The notes under the pieces were generated by a model. That model was not told where the DNA came from, made no database searches, and worked only from the letters and a program-made list of their open reading frames with translations. Both the position numbers and the translations under genes were made by a program. From positions 3,358,001-3,422,000 of the forward strand of contig NZ_CP041242.1 in the NCBI RefSeq assembly GCF_006547045.1: a stretch of DNA of 64,000 nt, written 5' to 3'. The stretch comes from Lysobacter alkalisoli (GTDB taxonomy: Bacteria > Pseudomonadota > Gammaproteobacteria > Xanthomonadales > Xanthomonadaceae). Position 1 is the first letter of the stretch, and the number at the start of each line of letters is the position of its first letter. Below are positions 9,606-17,565 of the stretch, piece after piece.

Positions 9606-11821
9606 TGCGGATCTCCGTACCAGATGCCGCGGCCTTCGGTACCGAAGTACACCCGGCCATGCAGGCGCGGGTCGCCGGTGACATGGCGGACGATGCCGCC
9701 GAAGCGCTGCGCGTCGTGATCGATCCGGCGCCAGCGCCTGCCACTGTCGTCGGAACGATACAACCCGCGCACGCCGCCGACCTCGCCGAACACGAACAGC
9801 ACCGGCGGATCGCCGTCCTTCGCCGGCCGGCCCAGGCCCACCGACATCGCGTTGTCCACGCCCGGCACCCGCGCCAGCCTGCCCGGCGACAGATGCAGCA
9901 GGCCACGCCATGCGGCCGCGATCCAGGCCTCGGCGGCGCGTTGCGGATGCGGCCGGATCTCGGCGCGGTGCCCGTCGCCGACTTCGCCGACCGCGGCCTG
10001 CACCTGCTGGAACGACACGCCGCCGTTGCCGCTGACGTACAGCGTGCCGCTGGCGGCATCGAAGCCGTAGTAGATGCCCTCGTCTACCTTGTCGGCCTCG
10101 ACCACCGCATCCTTCGGCAAGCCCTGCACCGCCTGCCAGCGCCCACCCATGTCCGCGGTCAGCCAGTGGCGCTCGCCATTGCGCGGCTTCCAGATCGCAC
10201 GCTTGCCGTCTGCCGCCAGCGTGATGTGGCCCGCGCCATCGCCGTCTGGCGGCTCGTTCGCGAACGCCGTCCACGTGCGGCCGCCATCGTTCGACCATGC
10301 GCCACGCACTGCGCCATCCGGGTGGTTGTGGAAGTAACCGGTACGCACCATCACCTGCGGCACCTGCCCGGCAAAGGCAAGACTCTCGGTGTTCGAGAAG
10401 CGCACGCCGGCAAAGCGTTGCTGCGACACGTCAAGGCTGTCGTGGACGAAGCCGTCGATGTCGCCGATGCCGCTGACCAGATGCGCGCCCTGCGGCGGGC
10501 TGGCCAGCGCCAGCGGCACGGTTTCCTCGAATCCGTCCTGCTCGAAGCGCCACTGCAAGCTCTCACCGCGATCGAACGCGCGCGCGTTGCGCGAGGCCCA
10601 CACACCGTAGCCGGTGACGAACCACACACGGTCGGAATCGTGCGGATCGATCTCGATATCGGCCATCCAGTGCGGCTTGGCATCTTCAGTCCAAGGCGCG
10701 TTCGAGCGGTCGAACGACGAGCCCGGCAGCATCTCTTTCCAGGTGCGACCGCCATCGATGCTGCGATAGATGTCGTCGTGCGGCTGGTGGCGGCGGAAGG
10801 TGGACGCGACGATGACATCCGCATCGTTCGCATCCACCGCCACCGCGCCCCAACCGAAGCCCTGCCCGGACGTGCTGCTGGATTGCGGAGCCGGTGTGAT
10901 CTCCTCCCAACCGCCATCGGCAGGATCGAAACGCCAGACCGCACCGTCAGCCATGTTGTTCGGCCCCGGTTCGTCGCCGTAGCTCAACAGCCAGCGCCCG
11001 CGCGCATCGCGCACCATGTGGCTGGGCCGCAGGCCGGCCGGCTGGCCAGGCACGGCATGCCAGCTGGCGCCGCCGTCGTGCGAATGGTACAGGCTGGTGT
11101 CATTGGTCGACACGCCGGCATAGATCGTGCGGCTCGCCGACCCGCGCGCGCCACTGTCCGGGTCGAACACCACGAAAGCAATGCCGACCGGCCGCAGCTC
11201 GCGCGAGCCCATCGCCCATGCCGAACGCGACTTCGCGACCGCGGGAAACCCGGACACTTCCTTCCAGCTGGCACCGGCATCGTCGCTGCGCCACAGGCCG
11301 CGCGCGCGCGTGCCGAACAACAGCACGCGACCGTCGTTGGGATCGACCGCGAGGCGTTCGCCGTTTCCGCGGCCCTGTTCGTTGCCGCCCAGTTTGAACG
11401 GCAGCGCGGTGCGCTCGAACGTCGCGCCGCGGTCGCTAGAACGCAGAATCGCGCCATCCTGTCCGCGCTCGTGCAGGTAGGTGCCGACGGCAAGATAGAC
11501 GCGCGACGGGTCGGACGGATCCAGCGCCAGGCTCTCGACGCCGAAGCGACCATGGTCGTCGTAGCCCATCCAGTCCATCAGCGGCCGCCAGCGATGCTCT
11601 TCCGGCAGCCAGCGATAGGCGCCGCCGATGTCGGTGCGTGCATACATCAGGCCGGGTTCGGAAGGGTGGAATACCAGCCCGGTGACGAATCCACCGCCGC
11701 CGATGGCGACGTTGCGCCAGCGATACTCCGGGCCGTCGGCAGCCATCGCGCCTGCACCCAGCCCTTCCGCCAACCCAATCAGCAGGGCGAGCAATACGGC
11801 GGCCGGGCGAAGCTTGTGCAT
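9602..11821 (-). CDS. GH74 endo-xyloglucanase
   Basis: Protein of 739 residues, with a signal peptide (MHKLRPAAVLLALLIG, cleavage near AMAAD) and the tandem seven-bladed beta-propellers of GH74, full of Asp-box/BNR-type turns (SDDAGASW, SIDGGRTW, SHDGGASW). The two catalytic Asp motifs known for GH74 are visible: ARTDIGGAYRW near the N-terminus and GIGDIDGF near the middle. It cuts the beta-1,4-glucan backbone of xyloglucan and feeds oligosaccharides to the exo-enzymes encoded downstream. The ATG at 11821 has AAAGGGAG upstream. It follows the TonB receptor gene across a 163-bp gap holding a strong stem-loop. A second, divergent GH74 lies at 23812-26184. Confidence 0.93.
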   Translation of the reverse strand: MHKLRPAAVLLALLIGLAEGLGAGAMAADGPEYRWRNVAIGGGGFVTGLVFHPSEPGLMYARTDIGGAYRWLPEEHRWRPLMDWMGYDDHGRFGVESLALDPSDPSRVYLAVGTYLHERGQDGAILRSSDRGATFERTALPFKLGGNEQGRGNGERLAVDPNDGRVLLFGTRARGLWRSDDAGASWKEVSGFPAVAKSRSAWAMGSRELRPVGIAFVVFDPDSGARGSASRTIYAGVSTNDTSLYHSHDGGASWHAVPGQPAGLRPSHMVRDARGRWLLSYGDEPGPNNMADGAVWRFDPADGGWEEITPAPQSSSTSGQGFGWGAVAVDANDADVIVASTFRRHQPHDDIYRSIDGGRTWKEMLPGSSFDRSNAPWTEDAKPHWMADIEIDPHDSDRVWFVTGYGVWASRNARAFDRGESLQWRFEQDGFEETVPLALASPPQGAHLVSGIGDIDGFVHDSLDVSQQRFAGVRFSNTESLAFAGQVPQVMVRTGYFHNHPDGAVRGAWSNDGGRTWTAFANEPPDGDGAGHITLAADGKRAIWKPRNGERHWLTADMGGRWQAVQGLPKDAVVEADKVDEGIYYGFDAASGTLYVSGNGGVSFQQVQAAVGEVGDGHRAEIRPHPQRAAEAWIAAAWRGLLHLSPGRLARVPGVDNAMSVGLGRPAKDGDPPVLFVFGEVGGVRGLYRSDDSGRRWRRIDHDAQRFGGIVRHVTGDPRLHGRVYFGTEGRGIWYGDPQ

Positions 11822-11952
11822 CGGTTTCTCCCTTTGATTGGAGAGCCGGTGCGCCATGCAGTGAAGCACACCATGGTGAGGCGGCCCATGGTGAGCCGCG
11901 GGCCGCCCTGCGGCTTGCCTGTCCCGGCACGGGCGGAAACCGCCGGAACGGC

Positions 11953-11975
11953 CGGGAGGAGCACCGCTCCTCCCG
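11953..11975 (-). other. Intercistronic stem-loop between receptor and GH74 genes
   Basis: A perfect 10-bp GC-rich stem (CGGGAGGAGC / GCTCCTCCCG) with a 3-nt loop lies 10 bp after the receptor stop codon. No T tract follows on the transcribed strand, so it is a poor intrinsic terminator. I infer a partial terminator or an mRNA-end stabiliser that gives the receptor message a different level from the downstream glycosidases. Confidence 0.55.
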
Positions 11976-11984
11976 ACGATCGGG

Positions 11985-14960
11985 TCAGAACGTGAGGCGC
12001 ACCGTCGCGGCGTAGCGCCTGTCATTGACATACCAGGAGGTGGGGCGACTGCCGGCACCGTTCTGATCCATGATCGTGCGCTGCTCGGCGTTGTTGAGGT
12101 TGTTCATCTCCAGGCCGATCTGCATGTTGTCCGAGATCCGGTAGAAGATCGAACCATCCAGCTGCCCGTACGCGTCGCTGTACACCGGAAGTTTCCAGGG
12201 AACGGCTACGCCATCGAGGTTGTCGTTGGTGCCGTTGTAGCCGTTTGCGCCGACCCCAAGCAGGTACTGGCTGCGCCAGTTGTAGGCGAGGCGGATCTGC
12301 CAAGGCCCCTTCTCGTAGAAGGTGGCCACGTTGTAGGAGTTCTTGGACAGGCCGTCGGCCGGCAGAGCGCCGAACGTCGAGCCGTCGGTATCGACCGGCA
12401 ACGCATCCACTTCGGCCGGTATCCTGGTCGAACTGTCGATGTAGGTGTAGTTCGCCGAAATACCGAGGCCGTCCAGAGGCGCCGGCAGGAAATCGAAGAA
12501 CTGGGTCCAACCGATCTCCGCGCCCTGGATACGTGCCTTGCCGGTGTTGATGGTCTGCGTGACCAGGTAGTCGTATTCGTTGCCGTCGGCGCCCGGGAAG
12601 GGCAGCAGACGCGACTGCCTGCGGAAATAGTCCTTGACGTCCTTGTGGAAGAAGTTGACCCAGGCCATGCCGCCTTTGTCCGGATCGAAGTACCACTCCA
12701 GCGACAGGTCGAACTGGTTGGCCTTCATCGGCTTCAGGTAGGGGTTGTTGGTGGAACCGCTGGTCAACACCAGGTCGGTGATCGGCAGCACCTGATTCGG
12801 GTTGTCCGGGTCCAGCGTGACGCCGTCCCGCAGGCCGACGCTCAAGACCCGATAGGCCTGCATGTCGCTGAAGGCCGGTCGGGCGATGGCCTTGGAAGCG
12901 GCGAAACGCACGATCAGGTTGTCGACCGGTTCCCAGCGGACGTTCAGGCTGGGCAGCACGTCGGTGTAGGCATTGCTGGCCGAGATCGGCTCCGATTCGC
13001 CGGCACCCAGATACGGCGCATAGGCGACGTTCGGGAACACCAGGAACCCATCGGCGGAATTCCTGGTGCGCACCGCGCGCACGCCGAAGTTGCCGTCCAG
13101 GCGGAGGTTGTCCAGGGCGAAATCGAGCATCGCGTAGGCGGCTGTGGTCTTCTCGCTCTGTTCGTTGCGCCACTGCGGATCCTGCAGGTCCCGCGGCGTG
13201 ATCTGCCCAAAGCAGCACAGGTAGTACGGGGTCGCGGCGCCATGGATGTCCAGGTAGCTGCCCGGGAAGCCAAGGGCCGTCGCCAGGATCGGCGCGAAGA
13301 AGGTACCCGGCGTGTTGGCGTCGCCGCGGTAGAAGTTGTTGAAGGTGTTCTGGTGGACCAGGCTGGAGTTGACCGTGCCGTCGAGGTCCAGTCCCGGCAG
13401 CGGCTGGTCGCCCGGCAGGGCCCACCACTGCATCCAGGGCTGGAAGACCGGTTGCCAGTCGTAGCCGCTATCGACGGTGGTGGCGCTGCGGTCGGTCAGG
13501 CGCACGCCGAACCTGAGCGCCCTGAAGACGCCGCTGTCGAAGCTGTGCTTGAGGTCGGCGCGCCAGGCCAGCTGGTCGGCCTCGTTGTCGTCCCGATGGT
13601 CCATGGTGAAACCCCAGTAATAATTGGCGGGGTTTCCGGTGAACTGCGGATCGATACCGATGGATGGCCGGCCGCCGCTGAGGTCGACGTCGATATAGGG
13701 CACGTTGATGCCCAGCGCCACCGTGGAATCCAGGGTGTTGGTACTGGACTTGATGTACTGCAGGTCGGTGGACAGCTTGGTTCTTTCGCTGAATGTCCAA
13801 TTCAGGCCGAACGAGAGATCGGTGGTCTCGGATTTGCGGTGAGACGCACGGATGTCGGTGCCCATGGGGATATCCCCAGGCTGGACGAGCCGTCCCGAGC
13901 GGAACACGTTGCCGTCCAGCTCGTAGGGCTGGCTTGCATCGAGCCTCACCTGGGTGGGGTCGTTGCCGACGAAGATGGCGTCCTCGTACCAGAGCTCGTC
14001 GTATCGGCTCTGGAACGCGGTGGTGAACAGTTCGAGGTTCTCGTTGGGCCGCCACTGCAGGGCGAGATAGGCGCCCTGGCGTTCGCGCTCGTATTCCAGC
14101 GTGCGCCAGTCGGCGCCGCGCGGCAGCCAGAGTCGCTCGTTGACGCCGTCTCCATCCAGGTCGTTGTTGGCGGTCTCGAAGAACGGCCGCACGAACATGC
14201 CGTCGGTGCGGGTGGCCAGTTCCGAATGCGCCACGTCGACCAGAATGCCGAAGTCGCCGGCATCGGTTTCCCAGCGGTTGCTGAACAGGATGGAGCCGGA
14301 GGGTTTCACCTTGTCGGCGAAGTCGCCCTTGTTCGCACTGAAGGACATGCCGAACCTGCTGCCTTCGAAGTCGAAGGGCATGAACGTACGCAGATCGACG
14401 GTGCCGCCCAGGCCACCCTCGATCATGTCGGCCTTCTGGTTCTTGTAGACATCGACGCCGGCCATCAGTTCGGATGGCACGTCCTGGAAGCTCAGGCTGC
14501 GGCCACCGGAGGCGGAGAAGCTGTCGCGTCCGTTCAACTCGGAACGCACCTGGGTCAGGCCACGGACCTGCACGCCGCTGCCTTCGGCCGAGAAGTGCTC
14601 GGGATCGCCCACCGACAGGAAGCGGTCGATGGTCACGCCCGGGATGCGCGACAGGGTTTCGGTGACGCTGCGGTCGGGCAGCGCGCCGATGTCCAGAGCA
14701 GTGACCGAGTCGACGAAGGTGTCGGCGTCACGCTTGATGTCCTGGGCCCTGTATACGGAACCGCGGATTCCTGCGACGACCACCCTGTCCAGCTCGACGG
14801 CCCGATCCTCGTCCGGCGGGGACGCCTCGTTCTGCTGGGCGTAGGCCGGCACCGACAGTATCAGGGCGACGCCCAGGGCCAGGGCAGTGGGTTGCAGTTT
14901 GCGGTCGACATGACGACCCGCACGATGGGCCGCCGCGTGGCGGCTCTGAAGCGTCGACAT
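11985..14960 (-). CDS. TonB-dependent outer-membrane receptor (xyloglucan oligosaccharide uptake)
   Basis: Protein of 991 residues. The signal peptide ends in VPAYAQQ. The plug domain follows (RVVVAGIRGSVYRAQDIKRDAD, then ALDIGALPDRSVTETLSRIPGV, VQVRGLTQVRSELNGRD), then a long beta-barrel ending in YAATVRLTF with the terminal Phe typical of outer-membrane proteins. No carboxypeptidase-like extension is present. It moves ligands across the outer membrane using TonB-ExbBD energy; the ligand is inferred from its position as first gene of the xyloglucan operon. The start at 14960 (MSTLQSRH) has a GGGAGGGAA ribosome site; the frame is open another 80 codons upstream through the promoter region, which I reject. 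It is the only TonB receptor in the window, though three glycosidase blocks are present. Confidence 0.92.
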   Translation of the reverse strand: MSTLQSRHAAAHRAGRHVDRKLQPTALALGVALILSVPAYAQQNEASPPDEDRAVELDRVVVAGIRGSVYRAQDIKRDADTFVDSVTALDIGALPDRSVTETLSRIPGVTIDRFLSVGDPEHFSAEGSGVQVRGLTQVRSELNGRDSFSASGGRSLSFQDVPSELMAGVDVYKNQKADMIEGGLGGTVDLRTFMPFDFEGSRFGMSFSANKGDFADKVKPSGSILFSNRWETDAGDFGILVDVAHSELATRTDGMFVRPFFETANNDLDGDGVNERLWLPRGADWRTLEYERERQGAYLALQWRPNENLELFTTAFQSRYDELWYEDAIFVGNDPTQVRLDASQPYELDGNVFRSGRLVQPGDIPMGTDIRASHRKSETTDLSFGLNWTFSERTKLSTDLQYIKSSTNTLDSTVALGINVPYIDVDLSGGRPSIGIDPQFTGNPANYYWGFTMDHRDDNEADQLAWRADLKHSFDSGVFRALRFGVRLTDRSATTVDSGYDWQPVFQPWMQWWALPGDQPLPGLDLDGTVNSSLVHQNTFNNFYRGDANTPGTFFAPILATALGFPGSYLDIHGAATPYYLCCFGQITPRDLQDPQWRNEQSEKTTAAYAMLDFALDNLRLDGNFGVRAVRTRNSADGFLVFPNVAYAPYLGAGESEPISASNAYTDVLPSLNVRWEPVDNLIVRFAASKAIARPAFSDMQAYRVLSVGLRDGVTLDPDNPNQVLPITDLVLTSGSTNNPYLKPMKANQFDLSLEWYFDPDKGGMAWVNFFHKDVKDYFRRQSRLLPFPGADGNEYDYLVTQTINTGKARIQGAEIGWTQFFDFLPAPLDGLGISANYTYIDSSTRIPAEVDALPVDTDGSTFGALPADGLSKNSYNVATFYEKGPWQIRLAYNWRSQYLLGVGANGYNGTNDNLDGVAVPWKLPVYSDAYGQLDGSIFYRISDNMQIGLEMNNLNNAEQRTIMDQNGAGSRPTSWYVNDRRYAATVRLTF

Positions 14961-15226
14961 GATTGTTCCCTCCCAGGACACATGGCAAACGATCGAAGTT
15001 GTGGTCCCGGCCCTGGCGTCTGCGCGCCTTCGTGCCGGGGGTGCGCGGGGCGATGGGCAACCGTTGGCTGCGCCGGTGGGCATCGCCCTCGCCTCTCCCT
15101 GGATCGGATCCGCCGGTCCGCCCTTCCCCGGAGGGGTGGGGTCAGCCGCCGTGCCCGAGCTGTGGTGCTCCCCGGATCGCTGTTGCCTGCGTATATCCAG
15201 GCTCATGCGACCGTGCCGGCAGCCTA

Positions 15227-15240
15227 TGACAGCGCAGTCA
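15227..15240. promoter_or_regulatory. LacI-like palindrome TGACAGCGCAGTCA in receptor promoter
   Basis: A 14-bp palindrome with one mismatched pair lies 267 bp upstream of the receptor start. A closely similar palindrome is at 44882-44897 before GH29. The shape (central CG, GACA/TGTC arms) is typical of LacI-family operators controlling sugar genes in gammaproteobacteria. No LacI gene is in the window. Confidence 0.45.
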
Positions 15241-15270
15241 TTACATGCAAATGAAAATTTAGCCGCGATC

Positions 15271-15287
15271 TATTCCCGAAGCGAATA
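15271..15287. promoter_or_regulatory. LysR-type box TATTC-N7-GAATA (receptor promoter copy)
   Basis: 17-bp inverted repeat with perfect 5-bp arms, containing the T-N11-A pattern of LysR regulators. The same arms and the same spacing recur at 16298-16314 in front of the adjacent LysR gene. It sits just after the LysR stop codon and upstream of the receptor operon. Confidence 0.55.
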
Positions 15288-15295
15288 CTAATCCG

Positions 15296-16273
15296 TCATC
15301 CCTGGCCCATCCCCGCACCGTCACCCACCGACGGGTAGAGGCTCCGGGCAGTGGCGCGCAGGGCCTCCAGCACCCGCTCCGCTCCGGGTGAGAGCAACTG
15401 GTCGCGGCGGCGGATGATGCCGAAGAACTCCATGCGCACACCCAGCTCGATCGGAAGCGCGCACATCTGCCCGGTCTGCAGGTAGGGCGCCACCGATTCA
15501 CTCGGCAATGCGGTCAGCAGGTCGCTGTGGCGCAACAGATGGATGATGATCGGCAACGAGGAGGTTTCCACGATGTTCTGCGGCAGCGGCAGACCATGTT
15601 CCAGGAACATCGCATCCAGACGCGAACGCAGCACGCTGGCCGTCGGCGGCAGGATCCAGCCGTACTCGGCCAGGTCGGCATGGTCGACCCGGTCACGACA
15701 GGCCAACGGATGCCCGCCCCGCACGATGACTGAATGAGGCTCGTCGGCCAGGGGTTCGAAGACCAGTTCCGCCGCGCCCTCCGACTCCATGATCCGGCCG
15801 ACGACGATGTCCAGCTGGCCGTCCAGCAGCTTGGCCACCAGCGGGCGGCTGTAATCCATCTCCACCTTGATCAGGATGTCGGGAAAGTCGCTCTTGACCG
15901 CCGCGATGGCCTGCGGGACCAGGTTGGTGCCGGGGTTGACCACGGTGCCGATGGTGGCCTGGCCCATGCGACCGCTGCGCAGCGCCGCGATCTCATCGTG
16001 CGCGCGGCCGAGCTCCGACAGCGCCGAGCGCGCACGGCGGATCAGCACCTGTCCGTACCAGGTGGGCTCCACGCCCCGGGCATGACGCTCAAACAGCGGC
16101 ACGCCCAGCAGCCCCTCCATTTCGGCCAGCAACTTGGAAGCCGCCGGTTGACTCATGTTGGCCGCCTCGGCGGCGCGCAGCACGGAGCGCTGCTCGTACA
16201 GATGCAGCAGCAGCAGCAGATGGCGGGTCTTCAGGCGCGCGGCGCCGAACCAGCCGGTGGTGGGTTGGATCAT
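15296..16273 (-). CDS. LysR-family transcriptional regulator, GbpR-like
   Basis: Protein of 325 residues. An N-terminal winged helix-turn-helix (LLLLLHLYEQRSVLRAAEAANMSQPAASKLLAEME split over about residues 18-53) is followed by a periplasmic-binding-protein-like effector domain. The family resembles GbpR, which governs sugar-binding-protein and sugar-catabolic genes. It is divergent from the dgo galactose operon and adjacent to the xyloglucan receptor promoter, so a galactose- or xyloglucan-derived inducer is likely. Inverted repeats of the LysR-box type flank the gene on both sides. A second GbpR-like regulator is encoded at 53385-54359. Confidence 0.9.
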   Translation of the reverse strand: MIQPTTGWFGAARLKTRHLLLLLHLYEQRSVLRAAEAANMSQPAASKLLAEMEGLLGVPLFERHARGVEPTWYGQVLIRRARSALSELGRAHDEIAALRSGRMGQATIGTVVNPGTNLVPQAIAAVKSDFPDILIKVEMDYSRPLVAKLLDGQLDIVVGRIMESEGAAELVFEPLADEPHSVIVRGGHPLACRDRVDHADLAEYGWILPPTASVLRSRLDAMFLEHGLPLPQNIVETSSLPIIIHLLRHSDLLTALPSESVAPYLQTGQMCALPIELGVRMEFFGIIRRRDQLLSPGAERVLEALRATARSLYPSVGDGAGMGQG

Positions 16274-16297
16274 GTGTCGTCTCCGCCGAACACGAGC

Positions 16298-16314
16298 TAT
16301 TCGGACCAGGAATA
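16298..16314. promoter_or_regulatory. LysR-type box TATTC-N7-GAATA (LysR/dgo divergent promoter)
   Basis: The dyad lies 25 bp upstream of the LysR start and matches the arms and spacing of the copy at 15271-15287. It suits autoregulation and control of the divergent dgo operon. Confidence 0.6.
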
Positions 16315-16320
16315 GAATAT

Positions 16321-16339
16321 GACAAAAATTTCATTTGTC
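16321..16339. promoter_or_regulatory. Second dyad GACAAA-N7-TTTGTC in the divergent promoter
   Basis: Perfect 6-bp arms with a 7-bp AT-rich spacer, 6 bp from the TATTC box. Adjacent dyads are usual for LysR activators, which bind as tetramers; it may instead overlap the dgo promoter or bind another factor. Confidence 0.4.
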
Positions 16340-16403
16340 GTGCATAGATGCTCACGTAAGGCTATGCCACGCTTCCATTCAGGGGACGGGCGGCGCGCAG
16401 CGC

Positions 16404-16425
16404 CCCCGCCACCGCAGTGGCGGGG
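16404..16425 (+). other. GC-rich hairpin in the dgo 5' leader
   Basis: A perfect 9-bp stem (CCCCGCCAC / GTGGCGGGG) closed by a CGCA tetraloop lies 65 bp before the first ribosome site of the operon. It could protect the 5' end or attenuate transcription. No T tract follows. Confidence 0.45.
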
Positions 16426-16490
16426 CGACGGACCGGCACAAAGCCAGCGACAGGCCCGCGTCAACTGATTCGCAACAGGGAGAAGAACCC

Positions 16491-16565
16491 ATGACGCCAC
16501 CGCAGCAGGACAGCCCACGCGCCGCCGCCACGCCATTCACCGCCCCCGGGAAAACGCACGCGTGA
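16491..16565 (+). CDS. Short leader ORF (24 codons), likely gene remnant
   Basis: It begins MTPPQQDSPRAAATPF and ends PGKTHA. It has a good ribosome site (GGGAGAAG, 6-7 bases before ATG), and its TGA overlaps the GTG start of the following SDR (GTGA). The good initiation signals and coupling make it look like a genuine first cistron. Because the next gene has lost its middle, this too may be the fused ends of a deleted gene, perhaps a transporter. No function is assigned. Confidence 0.35.
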   Translation: MTPPQQDSPRAAATPFTAPGKTHA

Positions 16566-16936
16566 GCGGCCGCCTGTCGGGCAAGGTCGCGCTGGTCCCC
16601 GGCGCCGCCAGCGGCATCGACGCTGCCATCGCGCGGCTGTTCGCACGCAAGGGTGCGCAGGTGGTCGGTCTGGACCGGCAACCGTCGCCCATCGGCGACG
16701 ATGGCGTAGTGCACACACTTGTCGATATCACCGACCGCGCTGCCGTGGACGCGGCGGTGCTGGCCGCGCTGGCGGCCCACGGCGGCATCGACGTGCTGGT
16801 GAACAACGCCGGTGCGGACCTGTTCGCCGACCCGCTGGCACTTTCCGACGATGATTGGGAACGCTGCCTGTCGGTAAACCTCAACGCCACCGACATCCTG
16901 ATCGACGGCGGCCGCTCTCAGGTCTGCCACGACTGA
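16562..16936 (+). pseudogene. SDR dehydrogenase with internal deletion
   Basis: Only 124 codons remain of a gene that should be about 250. The N-terminal Rossmann half is intact up to VLVNNAGADL and LSVNLNAT, then the frame jumps straight to a C-terminal SDR end ([13 protein letters not shown]). The deletion is in frame and removes the Ser-Tyr-Lys catalytic part. The nucleotide-binding motif is also altered (GAASGID where GAASGIG is expected). An active enzyme is therefore very unlikely. Its place as first recognisable gene of the dgo operon suggests it was the galactose (or related sugar) 1-dehydrogenase. The SDR at 54405-55214 may now do that job. Confidence 0.8.
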
Positions 16937-16941
16937 TCCGC

Positions 16942-17565
16942 ATGGACGCGCTCACCACGCCCTTCCACCTGCCACTTATCGCCATCCTGCGCGGCATCGC
17001 GCCGAGCGAGGTGCTGGCACATGTCGGCACGTTGGTGGACGAAGGCTACGATGCGATCGAGATTCCGACCAACTCGCCGGACTGGTCGCGCAGTGTCGCG
17101 CTGGCGGCCCACGAGTTCGGCGCGCGTGCAACCATCGGCGCCGGCACCATCCTCACGACAGCCGACGCCGACGCATTGCTCGCGGCAGGCGGCCGACTGG
17201 CGGTTACGCCCAACACGCGCCCGGCGGTGATCCGCCACGCGGTCGAGCGCAACCTGCTTGTGGCGGCCGGCTTCGCCACCGCCAGCGAGGCGTTCGACGC
17301 GCTGGAGGCCGGCGCGCAGATGCTCAAACTCTTCCCCGCTTCCGTCTACGGACCGACGATGGTGCGCGCCCTGCGCAGCGTGCTGCCGTCGGTTCCCCTC
17401 TTCGCTGTCGGTGGCGTCACCCCCGACACCTTGCCCGGATTTCTCTCTGCCGGCTGCCAGGGTGCCGGCATCGGCAGCGAACTCTACAAACCCGGCCAGT
17501 CCGTCGAAATCACCCGCGCTCAGGCGCGCCGGTTCCGGCAGGCCTATCTGGACCACGCCGCATGA
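16942..17565 (+). CDS. dgoA: 2-dehydro-3-deoxy-6-phosphogalactonate aldolase
   Basis: Protein of 207 residues, the normal length for KDPGal/KDPG aldolases. It splits 2-keto-3-deoxy-6-phosphogalactonate into pyruvate and glyceraldehyde-3-phosphate. The family landmarks are present: PLIAILRGI at the N-terminus, EIPTNSP, GAGTIL, and the Schiff-base Lys in [10 protein letters not shown]. The ATG at 16942 is 5 bp after the SDR remnant, and its end overlaps dgoD by ATGA. The neighbouring dgoD and dgoK fix the substrate as the galactonate rather than the gluconate derivative. Confidence 0.93.
   Translation: MDALTTPFHLPLIAILRGIAPSEVLAHVGTLVDEGYDAIEIPTNSPDWSRSVALAAHEFGARATIGAGTILTTADADALLAAGGRLAVTPNTRPAVIRHAVERNLLVAAGFATASEAFDALEAGAQMLKLFPASVYGPTMVRALRSVLPSVPLFAVGGVTPDTLPGFLSAGCQGAGIGSELYKPGQSVEITRAQARRFRQAYLDHAA

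Larger units (their letters stand above)
14961..15295. promoter_or_regulatory. Non-coding region with the receptor-operon promoter
   Basis: This 335-bp stretch has no convincing gene. The part near 15240-15295 is AT-rich against its neighbours and holds three dyad motifs: TGACAGCGCAGTCA (15227-15240), TCATT-N7-AATGA (15238-15254) and TATTC-N7-GAATA (15271-15287). The promoter of the minus-strand receptor operon must lie here, which leaves a 5' leader of roughly 200-270 nt. Confidence 0.5.

Noticed and set aside
12645-15254. 869-codon open frame on the + strand opposite the TonB receptor
   Set aside because: Composition mirrors the antisense of the receptor (rich in Gly, Val, Arg, Gln), no domain recognisable.
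15238-15254. TCATT-N7-AATGA as an independent operator
   Set aside because: Arms are AT-rich and only 5 bp, with partial overlap of the better LacI-like palindrome; kept only as a possible partner of the neighbouring LysR box.
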